From Pictodentalium vernedei (taxonomy: Eukaryota; Mollusca; Scaphopoda; Dentaliida; Dentaliidae), in assembly GCA_031216915.1 (NCBI GenBank), contig CM062289.1, positions 250,599,113 through 250,663,112 of the forward strand: a stretch of DNA of 64,000 nucleotides. Direction: 5' to 3'. Position 1 is the first letter of the stretch, and each line of letters begins with the position of its first letter. This document shows positions 1 through 10,937 of the stretch, piece after piece. Made by a program: the position numbers and the translations under genes. Below the pieces are notes generated by a model, which was given only the letters and a program-made list of their open reading frames with translations, had not been told where the DNA came from and did not search any database.

Positions 1-1500
1 CATATTAAGGTTGTTCAAATCAAGTCACTGGGTTAATATTTGGGTTCTCTGTGGGAGCCCAAATTTTAACGTAGTTTAATTTAAAAAATTTTCTTTAAAA
101 ATCTTCTCCTGAACCATCTGTCAAAATCATTTAATATGCAGTATGGCTGCCGTGGGATTAATCACTTTCCGTGGGTGGGCAAAATTTCCACGGACGCAAT
201 AATATTAGATTTCAAACACTAATTACAGGAATAATCATCAAAAATTTAAAAGTTTGCTGATGATGATTTTTGTCCCCTAAAAAATTGTTTTGGGAGACTA
301 TTAAAATAGCCGGTGTCCATCCGTGCATCCGTCCCACGCTGGTTTCCCAATGATAATTTTAATTATAGTTGGCTAAATTAAATGGAATTTGGTATTAAGG
401 TGTATCAACATAAAATATGGCCAAGTTTGAATCGGGGTGCGGTCTGACAATGTTTGCCAGAGTTATGCCCCTTTTTCACCTTCGAAAAATCTTCTTTTTT
501 TGGTTTCCCGATGATAACTTTAGTTGTTGACCGAATCATATAAAATTTGGTATGTAGGCGTATCAACATGAAATACAGGTTTATTTCAAATCTGGGCTTG
601 GTCTGACATTTTTTGCCAGAGTTATGTCCTTTTTTCGATTTCCTCGAATTGAACACATTTTATTTTGGGGGACGTGTGGCTGAGCGGTCTTTTATTATTA
701 CCTGGTAAATGCATGCATGGACATCACTGCCCACACATGGATTATGACCAGTCCATGGCAACTGTACTGGACATTATGCAACATCCTTAGGCAGGGCTTA
801 AAATTTTGAATTCTTGCAAAAGTGAACAGGATTCATGTCCTGTTTAGGGTGAGAGGGCCCCCAGTTGGGGGATGGGATTGATCTTTGTTCATACCAAATT
901 CCTCGGTTAATATTTGGGCTCAGATTGAGTCCCTGGGAAGTATCACCTTGGGTGTCAGATACAGGTTTGTTCAAATCAAGTCTCTGGGTTCATGTTTCAA
1001 GTTCTAGGTTCATAACTTCATATATTTTTCTCTGTGGGAGCCTGAATCTCAATTTTGTGTAATCTGATGAATAATCTTCAAAAATCTTCTTCAGATCCAC
1101 CATTCAAAATCTTTTGATATTTGATAATGAGCATCCCTGGGTGGGTGGGGCAGATTCAAGTTTGTTCAGATCAAGCCCCTGGCTTGATAAATGGACCCCC
1201 TAGTCTGATTTTTAACATCATGTAACATGAGGAATATTCTTCAAAGATCATCTTCACTCTTCACACCCACAACAAGTATGCCAAATATTTTGAATTTTGG
1301 TAACAGTATTGAGTGGGTGAGGTTGAAACCATTGGGAGATTTTTTTTTTCTTTTGCCCTTTATGGGGACAGGAGAAAGGGGATTGAAATGAGGGTGAAGT
1401 TTGAATGATTTCGAGTGATTTGGACATAAAAAAAAATTGCTCAATTGACTGGGAAACTCTCCCACTTCCCACTTCATAATTTGGAGACATGGCCATATTA
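1..1500. repeat. Degenerate minisatellite-type repeat, interrupted
   Basis: Both outer parts (1-138 and 770-1500) repeat the phrase seen throughout the window: '..AAAATCTTCTTC.. GGTATGCA.CATC..TCAAGTTTGTTCAAATC..TTTGGGCTC..'. They belong to the same family as 31720-37885 and 52616-58552. The phrase is cut in mid-unit at about 138 and resumes at about 770, which shows that the mariner-like MITE listed next was inserted into it. No coding sequence is visible; the open frames here are translations of the repeat. Confidence 0.6.
139..769 (-). mobile_element. Mariner-like MITE copy split by another repeat
   Basis: Bases 139-250 and 684-769 are the reverse complement of the two halves of the intact MITE at 59531-59774. 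The ends read CAGTATGGCTGCC and GGCAACTGTACTG, an imperfect terminal inverted repeat. About 430 bases between the halves are unrelated. They look like a 'TGTCCCC...GGGGGAC' repeat containing CCGTGCATCCGTCC and two related units around 340-520 and 510-650. So this is a three-layer nest: old repeat, then MITE, then a second repeat. The TA target duplication is no longer clear at this copy. Confidence 0.6.
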
Positions 1501-2634
1501 AGGTTGTATTGTTAAACAGCTTGAATTTGGGCTCACCTAAATATTATTTCTGTAACATTGGTATGGTTTTCAAGGGCAATGCAATTTATTAGATGCCCAA
1601 CAGGACGGATTAGCATCCTGACATGTTTGCTAATAAATATAGAGAGCTGCTAAGTATACATGTAGTTCTGGGGGATGCTGACAAAACGTAATATCAGACA
1701 AAGTCATGTTATTACCATTACTTACATTATGTTAGTATTTTACCGAGTTGCATACAAAGGCAAGTAAATCAGCCCAGTGTCAAGCTTGAAACAATTTATT
1801 GGGTTTTACTTCAGCATGAAATGAACAAAGTTCTAATTTCAGGCCTGCTGTTTTCAAATTTTTGCGTAACCCATTTATCATTCACCTGGACTGAGCTTTG
1901 GTAACCTATCATTTGTCCCCCTGTACTTGATTCTGGTAACCCATTAGGTAACCCAAATACATGTATATATGTACACAACTATGCTGATATATGAACTGTT
2001 GTATTATAGCCAAGGTCATGCTCCTGTGGGTAGTATCCTATTGAATAGAGATGAATCCTTAGGAGCAATAATGAGGCTGAGTTGCAGCAATTCAGATACA
2101 AATTAGTTGCATTTGTAGACTAATCTTGGCATAGGCTAGCATGCTTCAGAAAAGTATGGCATCCATAATCACTATTTGTGGCAGAGACACAATTATTGCC
2201 ATTTCTTGCATTGATTTTGTACTATGTTATATCTTCAGATGATTAACAGTTTAAAATGATGTTGAGCATCAACCAATCACCAGCATAGGTATTTGCATCT
2301 ACCTGAAGTATAGCTGCTCTTTTGGCCAATAATTGGCCAACAGAGCAGCTATAGTACGCAGCTGATGATTGGTTGATGCTCAACATCATTCCACCACTCA
2401 TTTGTACTAGATTATTCAACCTGGCAAAAATTTTGTGTGACCCGGCAACAATTGGACACAACCCATTTTTCATTCGCGTGTTTTTCATTTTAGGTAACCT
2501 CCACGTGACCCAAACAGCCATGTGCCTCAAATTGACAGGCTTGAATTTGATTGGGGTTTTCTGGGAAAATATTGAAAATTTGTCCCTCTCAAACTATAAT
2601 TCATTTACAGTACTGTGAACTCAATCATGGTAAT
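1501..2634. other. Non-coding stretch with one foldback
   Basis: I see no convincing exon, RNA gene or known repeat here apart from the palindromic element at 2255-2390. The longest open frames are AT-rich and lack codon-like composition. Confidence 0.5.
2255..2390. mobile_element. Foldback/MITE with nested inverted repeats
   Basis: A perfect 25-bp inverted repeat (2255-2279 with 2366-2390, core GTTGAGCATCAACC) encloses a second inverted repeat of about 20 bp centred near 2331 (TAGCTGCTCTTTTGGCCAA against its complement with one or two changes). The whole segment can fold into one long hairpin with an internal bulge. No target duplication was identified. Confidence 0.65.
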
Positions 2635-2837
2635 ATTTTTTATACTGTACCAATGACCCAGACTTAGCTGGTGCTAACTCTAACAAAACCAGGGCCAAAC
2701 ACAAATTTTGCCCCCCAATCCCGAAAATTTGCATCCAAAACAAAAAGAAATCATGTCCTAAAGAACCTCCATACTACGCCTCTACTGCGCATGCGCAGTG
2801 ACGCAGACGTCCCGAAATTGGCACCAATTATCATTCT
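2635..2837 (+). repeat. DIRS-A left inverted terminal repeat
   Basis: Reverse complement of 9400-9626 with a few mismatches. It holds the strong palindrome TGCGCATGCGCA near 2790. The outermost bases TTTTTATACTGTACCAATG recur complemented at 9237-9268 in the internal complementary region. The right copy is longer by about 24 bases at its outer end. In DIRS elements this end usually carries the promoter; I see no clear TATA or initiator match to confirm that here. Confidence 0.85.
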
Positions 2838-3722
2838 CTGTTTGGCCCTTCATCAGTCAACATCTCACTGATCTTTGTGCTTGTAAATCTCAGTTTAAAG
2901 GATGCCAGACACGTAATTTTTGGAGAAAATGTGATTCTAAGAAGGATAGAAGGAGGAGAGGAAAAAGAAGTGACAAAAAATAATCAGGGCTGTACTTAAA
3001 ATTTTTTGATGAAATTATGTTAAGTTGCCTATTTTCGAGGCATGGGCCTCTTGTTGTCATTCTTGCTAAATGTTGCACTGCTTATTCAGTGTTTCCTCTC
3101 CCCTAGCCTTCTAAAGTCCCCCCTTGCAATTCTCCCATGCTTTTGGCATATTTTTGAGAAAGTTCATTTCTAAAATTTCCTGGGAGAGTTGCTTGGTTAC
3201 AGAATGTTTTCTGTTATTTTCCCCATAGTTACGTTTTCACCCATGGGTGTATAACGTTGTGTTCTGCATCTTCCATCTGATGTTCTGCAGATTCTCCCCT
3301 GGGAGTCTCTGTTTTGCATCAGATAGAGTGTAATTTTGATGACTGATTCCGGGCCAGTTTTTTCAGTGCCTGGAGTCATGTTTTCTGGTGTTTTACACTA
3401 TTTGTTTACATTGGCAACAGCCTTTTTTGAGGGGGGCTGTTTGCCTTTGCTGTAGTTTATCTCACTATAAGATACATTTATATTTTCCATAAGTGTCTCA
3501 TTAATTATTTAATATAAATTTAAAATTTTTGACCACACTTTGCCATCGGATCCATCGGGGCTCAGCGTTACTTTTCAGCAACTTGGGCTTCGCTGAAAAA
3601 ATATTTTTTCAAAATTATTTTGATTTGCAATTGTTTTTTCATTTATTAATGGATCATGTTATTATGTATCTTTGTGTCAGGGGTTTTTGCGAGTAACTAG
3701 GACTTGTTGTTGTCCTTTCACA

Positions 3723-5794
3723 ATGAAGGGACATTGTTCAAATTGTAATAGGAAGAAATCTTCCTCTGACTTTCATGATCATTGTATTAATTGTAGTCAG
3801 TGTTCTCGCATTAATCCCTGTCCTATATGTGAATATTGGGATGAGAAACATTGGAAACATGTGTCACGATATGTTGTTTATGGAGAAAGGGCTATGCCGG
3901 CTCTTTCTCCGCAAGGTCACTCTACTCTCTCAGTTTCTATTTCAGAGGAACAAGAACAGGGTGATGTTTCCATGTTATCTTCTACAAGTGTGCGTCCGTC
4001 GTCACAAATGAATTCAGAGCTAGCGGCAGAAGTGCTCATGGAGATTAGACAAATGTCGTCCACTAGCTCGCCCGGTGTAGCGTCCATTCACCGAATGGTT
4101 TGGCAGCCGGGTTCGTCCAATGCGGTCCAGGAGGAAATTTTGGGTGATGCGAGCACTATAAACATAATAGATGCACACCCAGTGACGGCGGATAGTAAGC
4201 GAGAACGGAGGAAGCCTTTGAGTCCGGTTCCTAGCTCGTCCAGGTCCAGCCGGGCCGCGAGCGAGAGAGGCCCCTCTCTCGTACAACAACATCTGGGACC
4301 AGATGTTGTGGTACAAAATGTGTCGCAAGCGGAGCATACGTCCGTCGCTCGGGACGCTCCGTTGTATAGGCAGTCCGCGGAGACTGCTAAGGCTTCCTCT
4401 TCTCGTCAGCGCACACGACCGCACCTTGGCTGCGTGACCGCCGATATATTACCAGCTTCTCCGATCAAGGATTCTTCGGCGACCAGGTCACACCATCCGG
4501 CAGCCAGGGATTCGAGACCGATGGACTCCAGACGTTCGCATAGGAAAAGTATGCGGGAGCCATCTGATGCGAAGCTGCCCTTGGCGAAGCAGCGAAAGAC
4601 TGCGCCTCCGCAGGTCTCGACGCCAGACATTCTTGTGCAGATAGCACAGCTTATCGCAGCATCCCAGCAGCCGACAGAAACGGTGTCGGATCGAGAATTA
4701 TCCGACGGCGCTGGGTCGGTACGCTCCGCCGAAGCATCGGGGGCAGACGACCGGGAACATCATGAGGTCTGACCGGATGGTGAAAGGGATACGGATGATT
4801 TGGAGCTATCCCTTTCAGAACAACATAAAGCTGCCATGGACTTCATCCGGCACTTTCTCCCTCAAATTGTTCCGTCGGGCCAGACTGCTGCGGTTCCGGA
4901 CAAGAGGATTATAGCGTCATTGGACTCTGAATTTTTTGAGCGGTTCAGGGACATCGCTCCCGAGTTTCCGTCGCAATAATGTTGCAAGAACATTTGAATT
5001 ATTGAACGACGCTATATTTAAACTTGCTTCCAAGACGGGGAAAGCAGGTTTCTTGTCCGCTAATACTCTCAACCTGCCTTTCATTAATGCAAGGAATAAA
5101 TTCGATACGGCAGGACAGGGTATCCCAAGAGTTCCTCTGCGTATGGACGACGAGGCGGAAGACTTAGAGCTATCATTACCGTCGTCGGCTTCTATTCCAA
5201 CCGCGGTGTTGGAAACAGCTATTGCGTCTAACAGAGCCAATTTAGATGCCTTATCTTACGCAGATCACCTTACTAAGGCGTTATCACTGCGCCTTCAAGG
5301 GAAAGAGTTTCAGGATATACAATCCTCTTTAAGACTTCTTTCAAGGGCAGTAGCTTATTCCACGTGTAACTCCGCCCTTTCAGTGGCAAATCTGGAGTTG
5401 GTTAGACGTGACGCAGCCCTAGCTACATCCACACTAGTGGATACTAAGGTGAAGAACTCTCTTAGAGTCGCTTCAGTCTCCGGAGAACTTCTCTTTGACG
5501 GCAAGCTTTCTGCTATTTATGATAAAATTACAAAGAAAGCTTCGGATTCTCTGTTGTTCAAATCTGCTTCTAAGAAGTCGGATGCAGCAGACAAGAATAA
5601 GACAGGCACTTCTGGGTCTAATGCGCCCAAGAGAGGTTCCTATATATTCGAGAGACCGTCAGGGTAGCGACTCTCGTTCGGGACGTCCTTCGGGCCGGGA
5701 CAATCGGTCGGACGCCCCGAGGTCGACGGGGCGAGGTGCGGGTCGTGGAGGACGTGGTTTCTCCTACCGCAGGCCTCGCAGGTCCAGGAGGTGA
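3723..5794 (+). pseudogene. DIRS-A Gag-like ORF1, broken
   Basis: Gag-like protein of a DIRS element, presumed to coat the element RNA. The first ATG in frame (3723) gives a protein opening with a Cys/His cluster of the form C-x2-C...H-x2-C-x2-C-x2-C...C-x2-C-x2-W over about 35 residues, probably zinc-binding. The same cluster opens ORF1 of the unrelated copy at 47597. A Ser/Arg-rich linker follows. An in-frame TGA at 4770-4772 interrupts it; the same frame resumes with acidic, helical sequence to 4979. The reading then moves to another frame (about 4965-5667), a conserved helical region containing ANLELVRRDA, homologous to MADLELARQDA in DIRS-B1. A further shift near 5640 leads to a basic Arg/Gly tail (GRGAGRGGRG) ending at 5794, overlapping ORF2. 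At least one nonsense codon and two frameshifts make it a pseudogene. The exact shift points are inferred. Confidence 0.75.
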
Positions 5795-7783
5795 TGGCTT
5801 AAACCTCTATCGCGTACCGGTTGGCGGAAGGTTGTCGAGCTTTTCACAAGAATGGGCGTCGATTACGGACGACCCTTGGGTGAGAGGAGTGACTTCGGAA
5901 GGTCTAAAGATATCCTTCAAACTAAAGCCTCCATTAACTCGAAGTCCAAAGTGGACTCATCTTCCGTCAAATCCGCAGAAAAGAGACGCTCTGTTGTCAG
6001 AGGTGCAGTCTCTTTTAATGAAGAACGCGGTAGAGGTCGTAGAAAACCAGGAATCTCTGGGATTCTACAGCCATCTGTTTCTGGTTCCGAAACCAGACGG
6101 CTCGTTCCGTCCAGTCATAGATTTGAGCTGGATAAACAAGCTGATCGTCGCTCCGAAGTTTTATATGGAGACGATTCGGTCAGTCAGAGCGAGTATTCGG
6201 GTGAACGATTATGCACCAAGCATAGATCTCAAAGATGCGTACTTTCACGTCATGGTACATCCGACATTCCGAAAGTACCTACGCTTCGCAGTCCTAGGAG
6301 TGGTGTATCAATTCCGGGCGATGTGCTTCCGATTGAATCTAGCACCCTGGGCTTTCACTCGGGTAATGAACTCGGTAATGATCTATTTCCGAGCTCATTC
6401 GTCTGCGGTAACGTCGGCCTACCTGGACGACATTCTTCAGAGGTACGGCAACGAGTTAACGCTTCAGAACGATGTTCAGAATCTTCTTCTATTGCTCCGA
6501 CGTCTCGGTTTTATAGTAAACGAGGAGAAGTTGGATCTGGTGCCGTCCAAGTCATTCACTCATCTGGGAATGAGCTTCGAGACGCACAACAATCTCGTTC
6601 GTCTGCCGTTAACCAGAGCGAAATTAGTCAGTTGTTACGCTCGCTATTGTCTGCACGCAGACAAAGTCACAGCGAGAGAATTTATGAGACTGATAGGTCT
6701 GTGCAGAGCCGCTGCGGATCTCATTCCGATGGGTCGGTTACGCACACGTCCTCTTAAAATTTTCTTGACTCAGAATTGGAGTGTGAAAATTCATTCGCTC
6801 GACGTAGACGTTCTCTTGTCAGATCAAGTAAAACAAGAGATTCAGACTTGGGCAAACATTCAGTGGTTAACTCAGGGAGTTCCGCTGCAGTTGCCGGATC
6901 CGAGTTTTACCATTATGACGGATGCCAGTCAAACAGGTTGGGGTGCATCATTAATCACAACGGATTCGAGATGCCAGGGTCTTTGGGATCCGCAATTCCT
7001 GTGCAAGCACATAAACATCAAGGAAATGATGTCAATTTGGCTTGCGTTACATCACTGGATGGACTTTATTCACAATGCTCATGTCCAAATCCTATCCGAC
7101 AATACGACATTAGTGGCGTATATACGGAATCAGGGAGGCACTCATTCAGTTCCGTTGTTCAATCTAACGGAAAGAATCCTTCTGTTTGCGCTAGAACATC
7201 ACGTTCTTCTTTCGGTCCGTCACATACCGGGTCGTCTGAATGTGCTAGCAGACTCCCTTTCACGAAAGGGTCGCTTGTTGCCGTCAGAATGGACTCTCAA
7301 CAAACAAGTATTCAATCAGATTTGCTACCAATGGGAACGGCCAATGATAGACTTATTTGCGACACATCTCAACAATCAGTTGCAGACGTATGTGTCTCCG
7401 TGTCCGGATCCAAGAGCATTTGCAGTAGACGCTCTGTCGATCCCTTGGGACGGAATGATAGGATATGCGTATCCTCCAGCGCCGTTAATTCAACAAGTAT
7501 TGCTAAAGATAAAACAATCTCAATCAAGATTCTGTTGGTAGCATCTCTGTCGCCACAGAGACCGTGGATAAATCTACTCAGGTGTCTGTTGTGGGACCTA
7601 CCGCAAAAGCTTCCTCCACGGGAGGATCTTCTTTCGCAGGGGAAATCGCGCCAACTCCATCACAACCCGCAAGGTCTCAACCTTCACGTTTTTCCGTTGT
7701 GCGGTCCTTCTTGCATGGCAAACACTTTACAGGACGAGCAGTGGACGCGATTTCTAACTGTAGGAGGACCTCCTCTTCGCTAA
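5736..7783 (+). pseudogene. DIRS-A RT / RNase H / methyltransferase-like ORF2
   Basis: Copies element RNA into DNA. Open from 5736 to 7541 (601 codons). A short N-terminal block, VGGRLSSF...W, is followed by the reverse transcriptase: PSIDLKDAYFHV holds the first catalytic Asp, and YLDD at 6420-6431 (residue about 229) holds the other two, so the palm motifs look intact. A DIRS-type RNase H follows, with MTDAS (about residue 396), KEM, LSDN (about 455) and ADSLSR supplying the acidic quartet. Last comes a block with DLFAT (about 539), DALS..W and YPPA (about 579), matching the layout of the Dam-like methyltransferase domain of DIRS elements; whether it is catalytic is unclear. A 1-base deletion near 7525 pushes the last part (SPQRPWINLL...) into the next frame, ending at 7783. 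The start codon is uncertain: 5736 is a GTG, and translation may instead be coupled to ORF1, which it overlaps by about 58 bases. Confidence 0.88.
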
Positions 7784-8647
7784 ACTATGCGGCTAAGTGG
7801 AAGGTTTTTCGTTGTTGGTGTAGGGATCATTCTGTAGATATATTCGATCCCTCTATACCAGACATTGCAAACTTTCTAGTATACTTGTTTGACGAAATCA
7901 AACTGCAGCCTGTTACTATAAAGGGTTATAGGTCTATGTTATCTGATACCTATGCACATCATGATAGTTTACAAATTGGATCTAATGTCTCTTTATCTAA
8001 GTTGGTTAGAAACTTTTCGATAAATAGACCCAGAACTCTTAGATTAATTCCTAAGTGGAATTTAGCTTGGGTTCTTCTTAAATTGAAGGAAAAGCCTTCA
8101 TGCACTGTCGGTGGATGATTCTCACTATCATAGTGTCGGGAACACTATCACCTTCACTACTAATGTGGGTTTTTTAGCTAAGAATCAGGCTCCTAATAAA
8201 TATCCGGAACCTATTGTTATTAAGGCTCTTCCGTCTTCAGACGGGCGTAGGCCTTTACTCTGTCCTGTTAGAGCGTTACGTATCTATAAACAGAGATCTC
8301 AGTTTATCAGAAAGGGACGGAAACGTTTCTTTCTGTCTTTGATGCCTAATAGAAAGGACATTTCGGTCCATTCTATTGCTAGATGGATTCAATTAACTAT
8401 CCGTACTGCTTATGAGAGTTTATCTTCTTCTCAGCAGTCTGTGCTTAAGATTTCCGCTCATGAAGTAAGAGCTCTTGCTACTTCTTGGGCTTATGCTAAT
8501 AGTGTTGCTATTACAGATTTAATGAAGGCTGCTTATTGGTCTCAGACATCCACATTTACGAATTTTTATCTCAGAAATCTTGAGTCCATTTCTGGAGACC
8601 TGCATTGTTTAGGTCCATTATCTGTTGCTCAGAATGTCGTCCACTAA
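7564..8647 (+). pseudogene. DIRS-A tyrosine recombinase ORF3, deleted
   Basis: Integrates the DNA form without target duplication. The N-terminal core-binding region is readable from about 7780 (YAAKWKVF...SIPDIANFLVYLF). The catalytic domain keeps H-x2-R in AHEVRA (His 8459-8461, Arg 8468-8470) and the nucleophilic Tyr in FYLRNL (8567-8569). Comparison with DIRS-B1 shows that about 95 bases are missing at 8098-8104. They would encode about 31 residues, including the RVSEL box with the first catalytic Arg. The deletion also shifts frame, so the ORF is split at 8118/8111. It should be inactive. The frame overlaps the end of ORF2 by about 220 bases and has no ATG ahead of the core-binding domain. 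Confidence 0.88.
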
Positions 8648-9236
8648 ACAGTTGCAACTATAGTTATGCAGGCTTTCTGTTCCGGCAGTGACTCCGTCCG
8701 GCTGCCCTCTTCGCTCTGGGCTATTTGACCCAGGGCAAGGGGGTGGGGGGGGGTTCCCTTAGGTCACCTGCTTTATAGTGAAAAGCAAGGGAATGCCTCC
8801 TCCAAGTCAGTATTTCTGAGTCGCTTCCGGGATGGTTTTAAAGTGTAATATTAATGTTAAATTCATTCATGTCTTATTTTTAAAGTGTAGCTCGGTGTGA
8901 AGCATTTGTATATGTCAAGTGTCAAACGGGCTTTAATATACAATACTCGGACACTTTTAAATGACTATAAAGAGTCTCAATTCTCTGGACTACTTTATTT
9001 ATTGGCTTACTTTAAAAATAATTTGTATAAGGGATATACTGGATGTTAATAGAGAACATGAATGTTATTGTGCTCAATTATTAAGGGTAGTGTATCGTTC
9101 TAATTTAATATTAAATAAGAAAGATACATGTAAAGCCTAATACTCCTTTTCTCCTTAAGGGGTTACCTCTTTACTATATAGTTGAGCTTATTGGATTTTC
9201 CTCTATGTCCTAGGCCCTCCAGCCTGTTTACTATTC
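8648..9236 (+). other. DIRS-A 3' non-coding spacer
   Basis: No ORF. The stretch holds a short G-rich tract (8742-8755) and AT-rich sequence, and leads into the internal complementary region. It is probably the 3' untranslated part of the element transcript. AATAAG-like motifs are present, but none is a convincing poly(A) signal. Confidence 0.5.
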
Positions 9237-9626
9237 AGCTAAGTCTGGGTCATTGGTACAGTATAAAAATGTTAAAAAATTTATAGTAATTTATATATTT
9301 TTTATACTTACCAATGACCCAGACGGGGATGGCCCTCCCTGGAGTTGGGAACTCTTGCCTCCCCGCTGAGTACATAGCGCTGACCAGGCACTGTCAGTAA
9401 GAATGATAATTGGCGCCAATTTCGGGACGTCTGCATCACTGCGCATGCGCAGTAGAGGCGTAGTATGGAGGTCCTTTAGGACATGATTTCTTTTTGTTTT
9501 GGATGCAAATTTTGGGGATTGGGGGCAAAATTTGTGTTTGGCCCTGGTTTTGTTAGAGTTAGCACCAGCTAAGTCTGGGTCATTGGTAAGTATAAAAAAT
9601 ATATAAATTACTATAAATTTTTTAAC
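9237..9626 (+). repeat. DIRS-A internal complementary region and right ITR
   Basis: Bases 9237-9268 are the complement of the left terminus and 9271-9324 are the complement of the right terminus (9573-9626). The region therefore equals the reverse complement of right end joined to left end, the circle junction. The 54-bp match 9271-9324 / 9573-9626 appears perfect by eye and brackets about 250 bases, so this end can form a large stem-loop. The joining triplet is GTT/AAC. 9400-9626 is the right inverted terminal repeat proper. Confidence 0.88.
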
Positions 9627-9739
9627 TTTCTTGATAAGATCAATGTCAAGTCGCGATGCAGTTAACCACCAGTGCATCAAATTTTAAAAAATAAAATATG
9701 GCAAAATCAAGACTGATCACAAAATCAAATGCAAATAGC

Positions 9740-10790
9740 TTCACAGATTCAGTGTTCTTATTCAGGGATTCTTCTGCCCTCTTTGAGAAAGAGTCTGAAA
9801 CCATGGCCATGTAGTTGGGAAATCTGTATCATGAAAGCTCCAATTGGGAATTTATTTGGGGAAAGAAACACACAAAAAATAAGAAATGTTGCCTTCATAT
9901 TGAACTGAAACATTCATACAGAAGTTACTAAATATATAGTACATATTGTAAGTTTTATAATAAACAGTTTCATTAAATAATGATCGGTCTCTGTACTCTC
10001 TATTAAATAAATTGTTCTTATACTATTAAATAATGAAGATATTTATGCATTTGTGTTACCCTTCAACAGTCGACTTCCTTTGGCTTTGCAGTAGTGTCTA
10101 CAGTTAAAACTAGAAGTCCTGTCATGAAATGCGCACAAATAGCACGTCGATATGCACGTTAATCTACGCGTTATGACCATAGTAAGGCTCTCAAATTCTG
10201 TACATATGGCCTGTGCACAAGCAATGTTTCAGCCAATGGACCTCCGGGTAACCCGGAGGTCCATTGGCCGAAACATTGCCTGTCTTTGCTATGAATAACA
10301 AGGTGAACCTGCCGTGCTTTGGATGCCATTCGATATGGCAATTGCGCACAATTCCTACGCGCAATTAAGCCTAGATAAGCACACAATTCATGACAGGACT
10401 TCTAGTTTTAACTGTAGGTGAGTTTTGGCTGTCTGTATGGGCAGCCAAGACTTGCCTAGAAATAACCAACAAGGTTCTTGAATGTAACTTGCACATGTAT
10501 CAAAAACAGCTTGTTGATGTACAGTGTACTTCTTTGTTTTTTTTGCAGTAAAAAGCAATAAAAGTCAAATTAGGCCTTCAAGACTTAAAAGAAGGATTAA
10601 GTTTTTTTATTTGAATGAGGACTGTAGATTGGGAAATTTGGGGTTTGAATTTGGAAAAATCCTGCCAAAATGCCATTGGGAATGGGTCCCATATTCGGTC
10701 CCTGTAAACACCCAAAAGAATCCCTGTTATAGACGCCCAAAAGAATCCCTGTTATTTATCTTTTCCAGTTGGTGAGATTCTACAGTGCTA
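9740..10790. repeat. Dispersed repeat, copy 1 (partner at 13350-13978)
   Basis: Shared phrases with 13350-13978 in the same order: ATTCTTCTGC.CTCTTTG, GCTCCAATTGGGAATTT, GTTCTTATACTATT, GATTGGGAAATTTGGG, GGGTCCCATA and AATCCCT. This copy carries an insertion, the TA-flanked MITE at 10101-10414; the partner carries a different palindrome at the equivalent place. No coding sequence is seen. Confidence 0.6.
10101..10414. mobile_element. Mariner-type MITE with 28-bp TIRs and a giant palindrome
   Basis: Perfect 28-bp terminal inverted repeats (10101-10128 and 10387-10414) begin CAGTTAAAACTAG. The element is flanked by TA on both sides (10099-10100 and 10415-10416), the target duplication of Tc1/mariner transposases. 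The 314-bp body has no ORF. In the middle, 10221-10249 and 10251-10279 form a 29-bp inverted repeat with one mismatch and a 1-base spacer. It would be mobilised in trans; the source element is not in this window. Confidence 0.85.
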
Positions 10791-10937
10791 GAGAGGGAAC
10801 AGCAGAAAGACAATTTCGAGCGGATCATAATCCAGTCACAATCTGATTGAAATTCTCTGTCTGCTTTTATGATTCCTGTACTTTAAGTCTGTAAACAGAA
10901 TCCAAGATTTTGATGTAGATGCATGTAAATACATTAA

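Larger units (their letters stand above)
2635..9626 (+). mobile_element. DIRS-like tyrosine-recombinase retrotransposon (DIRS-A)
   Basis: About 7.0 kb. Terminal repeats are inverted, not direct: 2635-2837 is the reverse complement of 9400-9626, starting from a shared ACCAATGACCCAGAC. An internal complementary region at 9237-9324 joins the complements of both ends, which is the hallmark of DIRS elements and of their circular-junction replication. Inside lie, in order, a Gag-like ORF, an ORF with reverse transcriptase, DIRS-type RNase H and a methyltransferase-like domain, and a tyrosine recombinase. No integrase, protease or LTR is present. All ORFs carry lesions, so this copy is probably dead. 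The flanks show no target duplication, as expected for YR-mediated insertion. Confidence 0.9.

Noticed and set aside
668..690. tRNA-like GTGGCTGAGCGGTC
   Set aside because: Looks like a tRNA A box, but no B box or cloverleaf follows and the segment ends at a repeat junction.
5852..7783. Long frames of 301 and 335 codons overlapping DIRS-A ORF2
   Set aside because: Shadow frames of the RT ORF. Only the last ~85 codons of the second (after 7525) are real, as the displaced end of ORF2.
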